Positions 35,971-45,813 of a DNA stretch of 64,000 nt are shown here, piece by piece. The notes under the pieces are model-generated. The model saw only the letters and a list, made by a program, of their open reading frames with translations. It was not told where the DNA came from and ran no database searches. The translations under genes were made by a program, and so were the position numbers. How positions within the stretch are numbered: the stretch's first letter is position 1; the number at the start of each line of letters is the position of its first letter. Location: the NCBI RefSeq assembly GCF_014451325.2, contig NZ_JACSCH020000002.1, positions 434,001 through 498,000 on the forward strand, written 5' to 3'. This DNA is from Streptomyces sp. CB02980. GTDB lineage: Bacteria > Actinomycetota > Actinomycetes > Streptomycetales > Streptomycetaceae.

Positions 35971-37382
35971 GGGCGGCCGCCGACCGGGTCGAGGGCGGGC
36001 AGCCCGGCCAGCGAGGCGGCGATGTGGCTGTCGGAGACCACGTGGTCCTCCAGAGTTCCCGCCAGGTACTGGTCGTACGCGGACAGGTCGAGCAGTCCGT
36101 GGCCGCTGACGTTGAAGAGGATGACGCGCGGCTGGTTCTCCTCGCGGGCGCGTACGGCCTCGTCGATGGCGCACTTGACGGCGTGCGCGGACTCGGGGGC
36201 GGGGATGAGGTTCTCGGTGCGGGCGAAGAACGCCCCGGCCTCGAACACGTCCTTCTGCCCGTAGGCCACGGCCTCCATCAGGCCACGGTCGTAGAGGGCG
36301 CTCACCAGCGGCGCGGCGCCGTGGTAGCGCAGTCCGCCGGCGTGCACGCCGGGTGCGACGAAGGTGTGGCCGAGGGTGTACATCTTCGTCATGGGGGTGG
36401 TGCCGGAGAAGTCGTTGTAGTCCCACGCGTAGCGGCCCCGGGTCATCTTGGGGCACGCCTCGGGCTCCACCGCGACCAGCCGGGTCGCGGCTCCGGTGCG
36501 GATCTTCTCCCGGTGGAAGGGGAAGGCGAGACCGGCGAAGTTGCTGCCCGCGCCCATCGCGCCGATGACCACGTCGGGGAACTCCCCGGCCAGCTCCATC
36601 TGGAGCAGGGCCTCTTCGCCGATGACCGTCTGATGCAGCAGGACGTGGTTCTCGCCGCTGCCGACGGAGAAGGCGCCGCGGGTCACGGTCCTGGCGTGTT
36701 CGAGGGCCTCGGCGTTGGCGATGGCGACGCTTCCGTCGCCGTCGGGCGAGGCGGCGAGCAGGGCGCGGCCCGCCTCGGTGGTGCCGCTCGGGCTGGGGAT
36801 GACGCGGGCGCCGTTGAGCTCCATCAGGACCCGGCGGTAGGGCTTCTGCCGGTAGCTGCAGTTGACCATGAAGACGGTGCAGGCGAGGTCGAGGGCGTGG
36901 CAGGCCATCGACAGCGCGGTGCCCCACTGGCCGGCGCCGGTGCCGGTGGTGACCTCCTGGACGCCGGCCTTCTTGTAGTAGTAGGCCTGCGCGAGCGCCG
37001 AGTTGAGCTTGTGACTGCCGGAGGCGTTGGCGCCCTCGTACTTGTAGTAGATGTGCGCGGGGGTGTCGAGCGCCTGCTCGAGGCGGTGGGCGCGGATCAG
37101 CGGCGTGGGGCGCCAGCGCTGGTACTGCGCGCGCACCGGGTCGGGGATCTTCACATGGCGCTCGGTGCCGACGCTGCCGCGGTACATGGAGAGCGGGATG
37201 TTGGCCCCGGTGGACCCGCGGTCGGCGGTCTGCGCGGCGCCGGCCGCTTCGTCGTCCGGCCGTGCGGCAGGCCGCGCCCGGCGGACGTCGGAGGCCGGCA
37301 CGTCGAGGTCGGCGAGGATGTTGTACCAGTGGGTCGGGACGTCGTCCTCGTCGAGCAGGTACTGGTTGCGCACGGCCTTCAT
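35967..37382 (-). CDS. TrpB2-like PLP enzyme (tryptophan synthase beta-like)
   Basis: 471 residues. Strong resemblance to the TrpB2 branch of tryptophan synthase beta chains: RWRPTPLIRAHRLEQAL, YYKYEGANASGSHKLNSA (PLP lysine in SHK), TGTGAGQWGTALS, SYRQKPYRR, GAMGAGSNFAGLAFPF. It is not the usual housekeeping TrpB, which sits beside TrpA. Its ATG overlaps the stop of the carrier protein (ATGA) and its stop overlaps the dehydrogenase start, so it is a committed cluster gene. Enzymes of this fold perform beta-replacement on Ser or Thr; it may make a tryptophan-like or other non-protein amino acid, possibly for one of the modules whose code I cannot resolve. Substrates unknown. Confidence 0.88.
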   Translation of the reverse strand: MKAVRNQYLLDEDDVPTHWYNILADLDVPASDVRRARPAARPDDEAAGAAQTADRGSTGANIPLSMYRGSVGTERHVKIPDPVRAQYQRWRPTPLIRAHRLEQALDTPAHIYYKYEGANASGSHKLNSALAQAYYYKKAGVQEVTTGTGAGQWGTALSMACHALDLACTVFMVNCSYRQKPYRRVLMELNGARVIPSPSGTTEAGRALLAASPDGDGSVAIANAEALEHARTVTRGAFSVGSGENHVLLHQTVIGEEALLQMELAGEFPDVVIGAMGAGSNFAGLAFPFHREKIRTGAATRLVAVEPEACPKMTRGRYAWDYNDFSGTTPMTKMYTLGHTFVAPGVHAGGLRYHGAAPLVSALYDRGLMEAVAYGQKDVFEAGAFFARTENLIPAPESAHAVKCAIDEAVRAREENQPRVILFNVSGHGLLDLSAYDQYLAGTLEDHVVSDSHIAASLAGLPALDPVGGRP

Positions 37383-37663
37383 GCCGGGGTCTCCGTCTGC
37401 AGGCCGGCGACGTGCCGGCGGACGAGCTCGATCAGGTCGCCGACGGTCTCCAGGTCGGCCTCCATGACGTCCTCGTCCTCGACGTGGCCGCCGAACTCGG
37501 TCTCGACGGCGAGCAGGAGCTGGAGCAGGTTGAGCGAGTCGAGCTGGATCATCGGCGAGTAGAGCGAGACCTGAGGACCGATGTCCTGGGGGTCGAGGCG
37601 GAGATCGAGGGCGTCGACCATGAGTGCGCGGACCTTGGTGGCCACGTCGTCGTCGGGCAGCAT
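37379..37663 (-). CDS. Stand-alone carrier protein (PCP/ACP)
   Basis: 94 residues. The phosphopantetheine site is MIQLDSLNLLQLL with Ser43 as the attachment residue; the surrounding DSL motif and four-helix pattern fit a free carrier protein. ATG 37663 is chosen because AAGGAG lies nine bases upstream; the open frame continues upstream without carrier-like sequence. It probably holds the proline/pyrrole unit made by the adenylation enzyme and dehydrogenase in the same operon and presents it to the first C domain of the NRPS. The 166 bases between it and the thioesterase show nothing distinct. Confidence 0.9.
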   Translation of the reverse strand: MLPDDDVATKVRALMVDALDLRLDPQDIGPQVSLYSPMIQLDSLNLLQLLLAVETEFGGHVEDEDVMEADLETVGDLIELVRRHVAGLQTETPA

Positions 37664-37829
37664 GTCGAAAGGCTCCTTGGAACAGGAAATACGTCGGGTC
37701 GGGATGGCTTCGTGCGGGCGGCGCCGATACGGCGCCGGAGAGAATTCCCGCGGCGGCCGGCGGTCGGGTGCGCGGGGAAGTCGGGGAAGGGGGGAAGCCG
37801 GGGGTTCAGGAGAGGGGTATGCGGGGGGA

Positions 37830-38609
37830 TCAGTTCGGGCCGGAAAGAACGCGGGCGACGTCCGTGACGATCTCGCTCCCCTGCACGAGGGAGAAATGGT
37901 CTCCTGAAAAGACCTGCAGGGAGAATTCACCGGACGTCGCGTCCGACCAGGCGGCGGCGTGCGCGACGGGCACGCCCGGGTCGGCGTTCCCCACGTACGC
38001 CGTCACCGGCACGGTCACCGGCCGCGCCGCGGCGGGCCGGTAGGTCTCGATCAGGGTCAGGTCGGCGCGGAACGACGGCAGCAGCAGGGCCAGCAGTTCC
38101 GGCTCGGCGACCACCGCCGGGTCCATGCCGCCGAGCGCGAGCAGACCCTCGACCATGGCGTCGTCGTCCCGCAGATGGAGATCCCGGCCGCCGCGGGGGC
38201 TCAGCGGCGAGCCGTGTCCCGAGACGAACAGGTGCCGCGGCCGGGCCCGGTACAGCGTCTCCAGACGCAGGGTGACCTCGTACGCGAGGGCCGCGCCCAT
38301 GCTGTGGCCGAGCAGTGCGACCGGCCGGTCGAACAGCGGCAGCAGCTCCCGCGCGACGCTGTCGGCGAGCGGACCCATGGCGCTGACGCACGCCTCGCCG
38401 AAGCGGTCCTGCCGCCCGGGGTACTGCACCGTGACGAGTTCCACGTCGTCCGGCAGGGCTTCGGCCCAGCCGTAGAACGCGCCGGCGGTGCCGCCCGCGT
38501 GCGGCAGGCACACCAGGCGGATCCTCGGCGCGGGCACCGGGCGGGGCCGGCGCAGCCAGCGCCCGTCGGGGCTTGCGGTATTCCGGGCACGTACCGGGCT
38601 CGGTATCAC
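37830..38609 (-). CDS. Type II thioesterase
   Basis: 259 residues. External editing thioesterase: LVCLPHAGGTAGAFYGW near the N-terminus, GHSMGAALAYE (catalytic Ser), and FSGDHFSL (catalytic His) near the C-terminus. Such enzymes clear misloaded carrier domains in NRPS and PKS systems. First gene of the minus-strand tailoring operon and divergent from the aldehyde dehydrogenase. Start is a GTG with only a weak AGG-type site; a later start is possible. It lacks a carrier or C domain and is not the chain-releasing thioesterase, which must lie beyond the left edge. Confidence 0.92.
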   Translation of the reverse strand: MIPSPVRARNTASPDGRWLRRPRPVPAPRIRLVCLPHAGGTAGAFYGWAEALPDDVELVTVQYPGRQDRFGEACVSAMGPLADSVARELLPLFDRPVALLGHSMGAALAYEVTLRLETLYRARPRHLFVSGHGSPLSPRGGRDLHLRDDDAMVEGLLALGGMDPAVVAEPELLALLLPSFRADLTLIETYRPAAARPVTVPVTAYVGNADPGVPVAHAAAWSDATSGEFSLQVFSGDHFSLVQGSEIVTDVARVLSGPN

Positions 38610-38866
38610 TGACGACCTGCTTCCCTGGTCTTCCCGAACGGCCGGGAACTCACCCGTCCCGGCATTTCAAGCACCGCACTTTAACGCCTTTTCACGGGTC
38701 GTCACCACCCGATTCGGGCGGCAGTTCGACATACAGAATTCATCCAGTCCGCGGGCGGCTGGGCTCCGTACATTGGTCCGCCGTCACGTCGTCAATTTCC
38801 TCCCTCCCGCCCGTTCGCCGGAGGAATTCACATCATTCGACCCTGCCGAAAGAGACCCGTCACGCC
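38610..38866. promoter_or_regulatory. Divergent promoter region, thioesterase and aldehyde dehydrogenase
   Basis: 257 bases between two divergent operons, with a clearly lower GC content than the genes (for example around 38660-38760). Promoters of both the minus-strand tailoring operon and the plus-strand terpenoid/Dap operon should be here. No clear palindrome or consensus box was identified. Confidence 0.5.
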
Positions 38867-40297
<1,431 letters not shown>

Positions 40298-40340
40298 GCC
40301 CGCCCGGCGGATGCCGCCGGACGGAGGCCCCCGCTGTTCC

Positions 40341-40378
40341 CTCACCCCCCCCCACACACACACCCCCCACACCCCCTC
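40341..40378. repeat. C / CA simple-sequence tract
   Basis: Between the aldehyde dehydrogenase and the terpene synthase, a run of nine C followed by CACACACA and further C runs. No secondary gene fits. It lies about 50-80 bases upstream of the terpene synthase start. Confidence 0.9.
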
Positions 40379-40424
40379 CGCGCCCCTGATCCCTGCACCG
40401 CGACTCGAAACGACGGGTGACACC

Positions 40425-41444
40425 GTGTCCCTGCGCATGCCGCACATCCATGTGGAGTTCCCTCCGGAGCTCAGTCCGTTCGCCGACCGGGCGGAGGCCG
40501 GAGCCCGGGCCTTCGTGTCCCGCTTCGGCCTCGCCCCCGACGAGGCCGCCCGCCGCCACCACGAACGCTCCCTGCTCGGCACCCTGATGGGCAGGGCGTA
40601 CCCGCACTCCGGCGCCGAGGAGCTCCAGCTCGTGACCGACTGGATCAGCTGCATGCTGGTCCTGGACGACCAGTTCGACGAGACCTCCCTCGGCACGGAG
40701 CCGGAGCGCCTGCGCGAGGTCTGCGACGAGGTGCTCGGCTGGTTCACCGAGGACGGTTCCGTCGACGACGACCCCGGCCCGGCGGCGCACTCCCTCACCC
40801 AGGTGTTCCGCCCCGCCTACGCGGACCTGTGGCGCCGCACCGCCCCGCTGACCTCGCCGGCCTGGCGCCGGCGGCTCGCCGCGCACATCGGGGCCTTCTT
40901 CGACACCTGCGTGTGGGAGTCGGAGAACCGGCTCACGGGCCGCGTCCCCGGCCTGGACGAGTACATCGCCCACCGCGGCCGCGCGCTCATGCCGTACCTC
41001 GACCTCATCGAGGTCACCACGCACTTCGAGGTGCCGGAGGAGATATACACGCTGCCGGCGTTCGCCGAGATGAACGCGGCGCTCTCCGACGCGGACCTGT
41101 GGACCAACGACCTGTTCAGCTGCGAGAAGGAGGCGCTGCTCGGCGACCCGCACAACCTGGTCCTGGTCCACCGGCACGCGCACGGCACGGACCTGCAGAC
41201 CGCCGCGGACGCCGTCGGGGAGATGGTCCAGGGCCGCTTCGACCGTTTCACCGAGCTCAGTTCCTCCTTCGCGGAGCGCCTGACGCCCGCGCAGCGCGGG
41301 CTCCTCCCTGCGGACCGCCTGGAGCGCCACGTCGCGGGGCTGCGGAGCTGGCTCACCGGCCAGCTCCAGTGGCGCTTCGAGACGCTGCGGTTCGACCCCA
41401 CTCGGCCCGAGGTCACCAGCGCCGCGGGGTCCACCCCGCTGTAG
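40425..41444 (+). CDS. Class I terpene synthase (cyclase)
   Basis: 339 residues, bacterial class I terpene cyclase. The metal-binding aspartate motif is LVLDDQFDET (DDxxD type) near residue 80; the NSE motif is NDLFSCEKE near residue 225 (N, S, E spacing correct); the C-terminus has WRFETLRF at the place of the usual Arg-Tyr pair. It ionises a linear prenyl diphosphate (FPP or GGPP) and cyclises it. GTG 40425 or ATG 40437 are both possible starts; neither has a strong ribosome site. With the prenyl synthase at 28.2 kb this forms a terpenoid branch inside the NRPS region. Confidence 0.93.
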   Translation: MSLRMPHIHVEFPPELSPFADRAEAGARAFVSRFGLAPDEAARRHHERSLLGTLMGRAYPHSGAEELQLVTDWISCMLVLDDQFDETSLGTEPERLREVCDEVLGWFTEDGSVDDDPGPAAHSLTQVFRPAYADLWRRTAPLTSPAWRRRLAAHIGAFFDTCVWESENRLTGRVPGLDEYIAHRGRALMPYLDLIEVTTHFEVPEEIYTLPAFAEMNAALSDADLWTNDLFSCEKEALLGDPHNLVLVHRHAHGTDLQTAADAVGEMVQGRFDRFTELSSSFAERLTPAQRGLLPADRLERHVAGLRSWLTGQLQWRFETLRFDPTRPEVTSAAGSTPL

Positions 41445-41498
41445 GCACACGCCCTCGACCGAATTCCCCCACTGTGACCCATTGTGAACGGGGTACGC

Positions 41499-42401
41499 AT
41501 GCGAGACCGTTACGCGACACTCAGACATCTGGAGACCCTCGACCCGAAGGCGGACCACCAGGAGATCCATCGCATTTCCTCCGACCGCGAGTTCCCCTGG
41601 GACTACGGCCGTGGGCTCGAGGTGGCGATCTGGCGCACCTGTTGCGTGCCCACCATCTCCGACGTCCTGGACGGCAGCGGCGAGTTCGCCCTGCACGCGC
41701 AGAAACGATACGACGACACCCGGATCCTGCTCGGCGAACTGGTGCGCGGCGGCTACGACTCCACGCGCGGGCGCCAGACGATCCGGCAGATCAACCAGGC
41801 GCACCGCAGGTTCGACATCGCCAACGAGGACATGCTGTACGTCCTGTCGACCTTCATCTTCGAGCCGATCCGCTGGATCGACCGCTGGGCCTGGCGGCGC
41901 ACCTCCGAGACGGAGCGGCTGGCCGCCTTCTACTTCTTCACCAGTGTCGGCGAGCGGATGAACATCCGTGAACTCCCCACCGACTACGCCTCGTTCGAGC
42001 AGTTCAACAGCGAGTACGAGCAGGCCCGCTTCCAGCGGGCCGCGAGCAACCACCGCGTCGGCACCAACATCCTGAACCTGTACGCGTCCTGGTACCGGCG
42101 CCCGGTCAGCGACCTGGTCGCAGCCACGCTGCCGTGCCGGCTGGACGCGCCGGCCCTGGACGCCCTCGACCTGCCCACCCCGCCCCGGTGGGTGCGGGCC
42201 GTCCACCGCGCCGGGCTGCGCGGCCACGCAGGGGCCGAGCGCGTCGCGCCGCGGCTGATGGCGCGGCTGATGACCCGGCCGACCGCGCGGACGTACCCGG
42301 GCTACCCGCACGGTTACGACCTCGCCGACATCGGTCCCCAGCGGACCGTCCCGACCGTGCGGCAACAGCCGACGGCCCGTGTCGACAGCCTCAAGGACTG
42401 A
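41499..42401 (+). CDS. DUF2236 oxygenase (MpaB/Lcp-like)
   Basis: 300 residues. Matches the DUF2236 pattern: QINQAHRRFDIANEDMLYVLSTFIFEPIRWIDRW followed by ERLAAFYFFTSVGERMNIRELP and a conserved His/Arg-rich helix. Characterised relatives are latex-clearing protein, which cleaves polyisoprene double bonds, and MpaB, which oxidatively cleaves a farnesyl chain. Expected to work on a hydrophobic alkene; cytosolic or membrane-associated. ATG 41499 is preferred over GTG 41484. Directly after the terpene synthase and five bases before the SbnA-like gene, so it is likely the terpenoid-tailoring oxygenase. Confidence 0.8.
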   Translation: MRDRYATLRHLETLDPKADHQEIHRISSDREFPWDYGRGLEVAIWRTCCVPTISDVLDGSGEFALHAQKRYDDTRILLGELVRGGYDSTRGRQTIRQINQAHRRFDIANEDMLYVLSTFIFEPIRWIDRWAWRRTSETERLAAFYFFTSVGERMNIRELPTDYASFEQFNSEYEQARFQRAASNHRVGTNILNLYASWYRRPVSDLVAATLPCRLDAPALDALDLPTPPRWVRAVHRAGLRGHAGAERVAPRLMARLMTRPTARTYPGYPHGYDLADIGPQRTVPTVRQQPTARVDSLKD

Positions 42402-42406
42402 GCACC

Positions 42407-43486
42407 ATGACCGAAACCACAGCTCTCGCGGCGCCCTTGGCGGCCATCGGCGACACGCCCCTGCGGCCGGTCGTCGTCCCGGTCGGCGACCGGACCGTGC
42501 GGATCTGGCTGAAACTGGAGGCCGAGAACCCCTTCGGGTCGATCAAGGCCCGTACGGCGGAGGCCCTGCTGAACGCCCTGGAGTCGAGCGGTGCGCTGCG
42601 TCCGGGGATGCGGGTGGTCGAGTCGACCTCCGGCAACCTGGGTGTGGCGCTCGCCGGGCTCTGCGCGCAGCGCGGCTACCGCTGCACGCTGGTGGTCGAG
42701 CCGAGCACACCGCCCGCCAGCGTCGCGCGGATGCGCGCGTACGGCGCCGACGTGGTGACCGTACGCGAGGTGCCGGGCGGCCGGACCCTCGGGGCCCGGC
42801 TCCAGGCCGTGCGGGAGATCGTGGCGGCCGGCTCCGACGCCGTGTGGACCAACCAGTACGAGAGCCCCGCCAACCCCGGGGTGCACGAGTGGCAGACCGC
42901 CGCGGAACTGATGAAGGCCGCACCGGACGGCCGGTTCGACGCGGTCGCCGTGGCCGTGTCGACCGGGGGCACCCTGGCGGGGATCGCGCAGTTCTTCCGC
43001 GACCACGCCCCGGACACCCGGGTCGTCGCGGTGGACGCCGTCGGGTCCTCGGCGCTCGGCGGGACCCCCGCCGACCGGCCGTTCAAGCTGATGGGCTTCG
43101 GCTCCGGACAGGTGTCGGGCTTCGTCGAGCCGCACCACGTGGACCACGTGGTGCGGCTGACGGACCAGGCGGCCGCCGCGGCCTGCGCGCTGGTCGCACG
43201 GCGGACCGGGATCTCGCTCGGCGGCAGCGGCGGGGCCGCGGTGCTCGCCGCCGTCTCCCGGGCGCTCCTCGACCCGTCGCTACGGGAGATCGCCTGCGTC
43301 TGCCCGGACAGCGGGGAGAAGTACCCGCAGCTCCGCGACGCCCCGGCCGACGGCGGTCCCGGCTGCACCGGGGAGATCCGCGCGGCCCTGGACCTGCTGG
43401 ACCGGGTGCGTGCGGGGGAACCGCCCACGCCCACCCCGCCGAACCCGCGGAAGCTGCCGAACCCTCGGAAGGGAACGCACCGATGA
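42407..43486 (+). CDS. sbnA: SbnA-like synthase for 2,3-diaminopropionate
   Basis: 359 residues, cysteine-synthase fold, PLP-dependent. PLP lysine in NPFGSIKARTA, STSGNLGVALA for substrate binding, STGGTLAGIA for the PLP phosphate. SbnA joins O-phosphoserine and glutamate into N-(1-amino-1-carboxyl-2-ethyl)glutamate. The next gene is an SbnB-like dehydrogenase overlapping by ATGA, which is the diagnostic pair for L-Dap synthesis. A Dap/Dab-type code in the second NRPS module agrees. The end of the protein is a short Pro/Asn-rich tail (PNPRKLPNPRK). The symbol indicates homology to the staphyloferrin B gene. Confidence 0.88.
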   Translation: MTETTALAAPLAAIGDTPLRPVVVPVGDRTVRIWLKLEAENPFGSIKARTAEALLNALESSGALRPGMRVVESTSGNLGVALAGLCAQRGYRCTLVVEPSTPPASVARMRAYGADVVTVREVPGGRTLGARLQAVREIVAAGSDAVWTNQYESPANPGVHEWQTAAELMKAAPDGRFDAVAVAVSTGGTLAGIAQFFRDHAPDTRVVAVDAVGSSALGGTPADRPFKLMGFGSGQVSGFVEPHHVDHVVRLTDQAAAAACALVARRTGISLGGSGGAAVLAAVSRALLDPSLREIACVCPDSGEKYPQLRDAPADGGPGCTGEIRAALDLLDRVRAGEPPTPTPPNPRKLPNPRKGTHR

Positions 43487-44514
43487 CCCCGCACGACGAC
43501 ACGACGCTCACCTATCTGGACAGCGCCGACGTGGCCCGGCTCTGCGACGGGCTGCCCGTCGCCGACCTGGCGCACGACACGCTGCTCGCCTACCGGCGCA
43601 AGGAGGCGGGGCTCACCCCCGAGGCCGCGCTGCGCTGGACCACCCCGTCCGGGGCGTCGGCGCGCAGCCTCATCCTGCCCGGCTGGGCGGACGGCGCCTA
43701 CGGCTGCAAGATCATCAACGCCTCGCTGGGCAACCGGCTCCTCGGCCGGCCGCGTGCCGCCGGGCTGGTCGTGCTCGACGACCCGGAGACCGCGCGGCCG
43801 GTCTGCATCATGGAGGGCGGCCGGATCAGCGCCCTGCGCACGGCCGGCGTCTCGATCGCCGCGCTGCGCGCCGTACGCGACCTGGCGGCGGTCCGACGGG
43901 TGGCCTTCCTCGGCTGCGGCCGGCAGGCCGAGGTCCACCGGGAGCTGCTGGCGAGCGCCTGCCCCGGCGTCGAGGAGCTGTTCGTGCACGACCAGGACGC
44001 GGACCGGGCCGAGGAGCTGGCCGCCCGCTGGCGCGCGGCGGACCCGGCGGTCGCCGTCACGGTGACCGCGGACGCCCGCTCCGCCGTCGAGCGGGCCCAG
44101 GTGACGTTCGCGGTGACGACGACCACCGAGCCGTACGTGGAGCTGGACTGGGTGCCGGCGGGCGGGACCTTCGTCAACGTGTCCCTCGACGACGCGGCCG
44201 AGAGCCTGCTGCTGGGCTGCGACCACCTGTTCGTCGACGACTGGGAGCTGGTCGTCGAGGACGACCACCGGTTGCTGGGCAGGCTGGCCCGAGCCGGCCG
44301 CGTCGCCGGCCCGGGGACCGACGCCCCGGCGGGCGGCCGGTCGGTGGACGCCTCCCTGCCGGAGCTGTTCGCCGGCGACTACGCGCGGACGGTCGCCGGG
44401 GACGACCGGGTGGTGATCAACCCGTTCGGCATGGGCGTCCAGGACATCGCGCTGGCCGCCGCCGTGTACGCGCGGGCCGTCGAGCAGGGCGTCGGCCTCT
44501 CCCTGGCCCACTGA
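43483..44514 (+). CDS. sbnB: SbnB-like NAD-dependent dehydrogenase (L-Dap formation)
   Basis: 343 residues, ornithine cyclodeaminase / mu-crystallin fold. LILPGW and GCKIINAS near the N-terminal third, Rossmann glycine-rich loop VAFLGCGRQAEVHREL, and C-terminal NPFGMGVQDIALAAAVY. SbnB oxidatively splits the SbnA product into L-2,3-diaminopropionate and 2-oxoglutarate. Overlaps the SbnA-like stop (ATGA). Last gene of the plus-strand operon, which ends at the hairpin at 44605. Confidence 0.9.
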   Translation: MTPHDDTTLTYLDSADVARLCDGLPVADLAHDTLLAYRRKEAGLTPEAALRWTTPSGASARSLILPGWADGAYGCKIINASLGNRLLGRPRAAGLVVLDDPETARPVCIMEGGRISALRTAGVSIAALRAVRDLAAVRRVAFLGCGRQAEVHRELLASACPGVEELFVHDQDADRAEELAARWRAADPAVAVTVTADARSAVERAQVTFAVTTTTEPYVELDWVPAGGTFVNVSLDDAAESLLLGCDHLFVDDWELVVEDDHRLLGRLARAGRVAGPGTDAPAGGRSVDASLPELFAGDYARTVAGDDRVVINPFGMGVQDIALAAAVYARAVEQGVGLSLAH

Positions 44515-44604
44515 TCCGGGGCTGTACGGCTCCGGGGGCCGAACGGCGCCCCCGCCGTACGGCCCCCGCCGCTCGCGGTTCCCCCGCCGCGTCCGGCCCC
44601 TCAT

Positions 44605-44642
44605 GACCGTGGCCCCGCCGGTTCTCCGGCGGGGCCACGGTC
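44605..44642. terminator. Perfect 17-bp hairpin terminator, bidirectional
   Basis: Arms 44605-44621 and 44626-44642 pair perfectly around TTCT. It lies between the convergent SbnB-like gene and the acyl-CoA dehydrogenase gene. It marks the likely right border of the NRPS/terpenoid gene set. Confidence 0.9.
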
Positions 44643-44658
44643 GTACGCAGGGACGGGG

Positions 44659-45813
44659 TCAGTAGGACTTCGGCAGCCCCAGGGTGTAGTGCGAGACGAA
44701 GTTGAGGATCATCTCCCGGCTCACCGGGGCGATCCGCGCCACCCGGGAGAGCGTCAGCAGCGAGGCGAGCCCGTACTCGGTCGTCAGGCCGTTGCCGCCC
44801 AGGGTGTGGATCGCCTGGTCGACGGCGTGGGCGCACACCTCGGCGGCGGCGTACTTGGCCATGTTGGCGGCCTCGCCCGCGGCCATGTCGTCGCCCGCGT
44901 CGTAGAGTTCGGCGGCCTTGCGGGTCATCAGCCGGGCGAGTTCCAGCTCGACGTGGATCCGGGCGAGCGGGTGGGCGACGGCCTGGTGGGCGCCGATCGG
45001 GGCCGACCACACCTGCCGGGTGCGGGCGTAGTCCACGGCCTTGTCCAGGGCGTACCGGCCCAGACCGGCGGCGAACGCGGCGATCATGATGCGTTCGGGG
45101 TTGAGCCCGGCGAAGAGCTGCTGGAGCCCCGCGTCCTCCTCGCCGACCAGCGCGTCCGCGGGCAGCCGTACGTCGTCCAGGACGAGCTCGAACTGGCGCT
45201 CGGGGGCGCTGAGTTCCATCGGAATCTCGCGGTGGGCGAAGCCGGGGGTGTCGCGCGGGACGACGAAGAGGCAGGGCTTGAGGCGGCCGGTGCGGGCGTC
45301 CGCCGTCCGGCCCACGACCAGGGTGGCGTCGGCCTCGTCGACCCCGGAGACGAAGACCTTTCGGCCGGTGAGCAGCCAGTCCGTGCCGTCCCGGCGGGCG
45401 AAGGTGGTCAGCCGGTGGGAGTTGGATCCGGCGTCCGGCTCCGTGATGCCGAAGGCCATCCGGGAGGAGCCGTCGGCCAGTCCGGGCAGCAGCCGGCGCT
45501 TCTGTTCCGGGGTGCCGAAGCGGCTGATGACCGTGCCGCAGATGGCGGGCGACACCACCAGCATGAGCAACGGGTTGCCGGCCGCGCCGAGTTCCTCCAT
45601 GACGAGCGAGAGTTCGGTGATGCCGCAGCCCCCGCCGCCGTACTGCTCCGGCAGGTTGACCCCGAGGTATCCGAGCCGTCCCGCCTCCGCCCAGAGCTCC
45701 TGCGGGGAGCGCGGGTCGGGACCGCCGTCGCCCCGGCCGCGCGCGAACGCGGCGACGGCCTCCCGCAGCGCCCGGTGCTCGGCGCTCTCCGCGAACGCGC
45801 CGCGCCCGCTCAT
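44659..45813 (-). CDS. Acyl-CoA dehydrogenase
   Basis: 384 residues. Motifs: FGTPEQKRRLLPGL, FGITEPDAGSNSHRL, TGRKVFVSG, TRQVWSAPIGAHQAVAHPLA, and IHTLGGNGLTTEYGL near the end. Flavoprotein that introduces an alpha-beta double bond in an acyl-CoA. Its ATG overlaps the stop of the CaiB-like gene (ATGA), so the two are one operon. More typical of catabolic dehydrogenases for short, branched or isoprenoid acyl-CoAs than the cluster flavoprotein at 34.8 kb. Confidence 0.92.
   Translation of the reverse strand: MSGRGAFAESAEHRALREAVAAFARGRGDGGPDPRSPQELWAEAGRLGYLGVNLPEQYGGGGCGITELSLVMEELGAAGNPLLMLVVSPAICGTVISRFGTPEQKRRLLPGLADGSSRMAFGITEPDAGSNSHRLTTFARRDGTDWLLTGRKVFVSGVDEADATLVVGRTADARTGRLKPCLFVVPRDTPGFAHREIPMELSAPERQFELVLDDVRLPADALVGEEDAGLQQLFAGLNPERIMIAAFAAGLGRYALDKAVDYARTRQVWSAPIGAHQAVAHPLARIHVELELARLMTRKAAELYDAGDDMAAGEAANMAKYAAAEVCAHAVDQAIHTLGGNGLTTEYGLASLLTLSRVARIAPVSREMILNFVSHYTLGLPKSY

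Noticed and set aside
33210..37663. Fatty-acid loading cassette as in friulimicin-type lipopeptides
   Set aside because: The ligase has the amino-group-binding Asp and a prolyl-like pocket, and the first C domain is EntF-like rather than clearly lipo-initiating. Kept only as an alternative.
37830..38609. Product-releasing thioesterase
   Set aside because: It is a free type II enzyme. The release domain should be fused to the last NRPS, left of the window.
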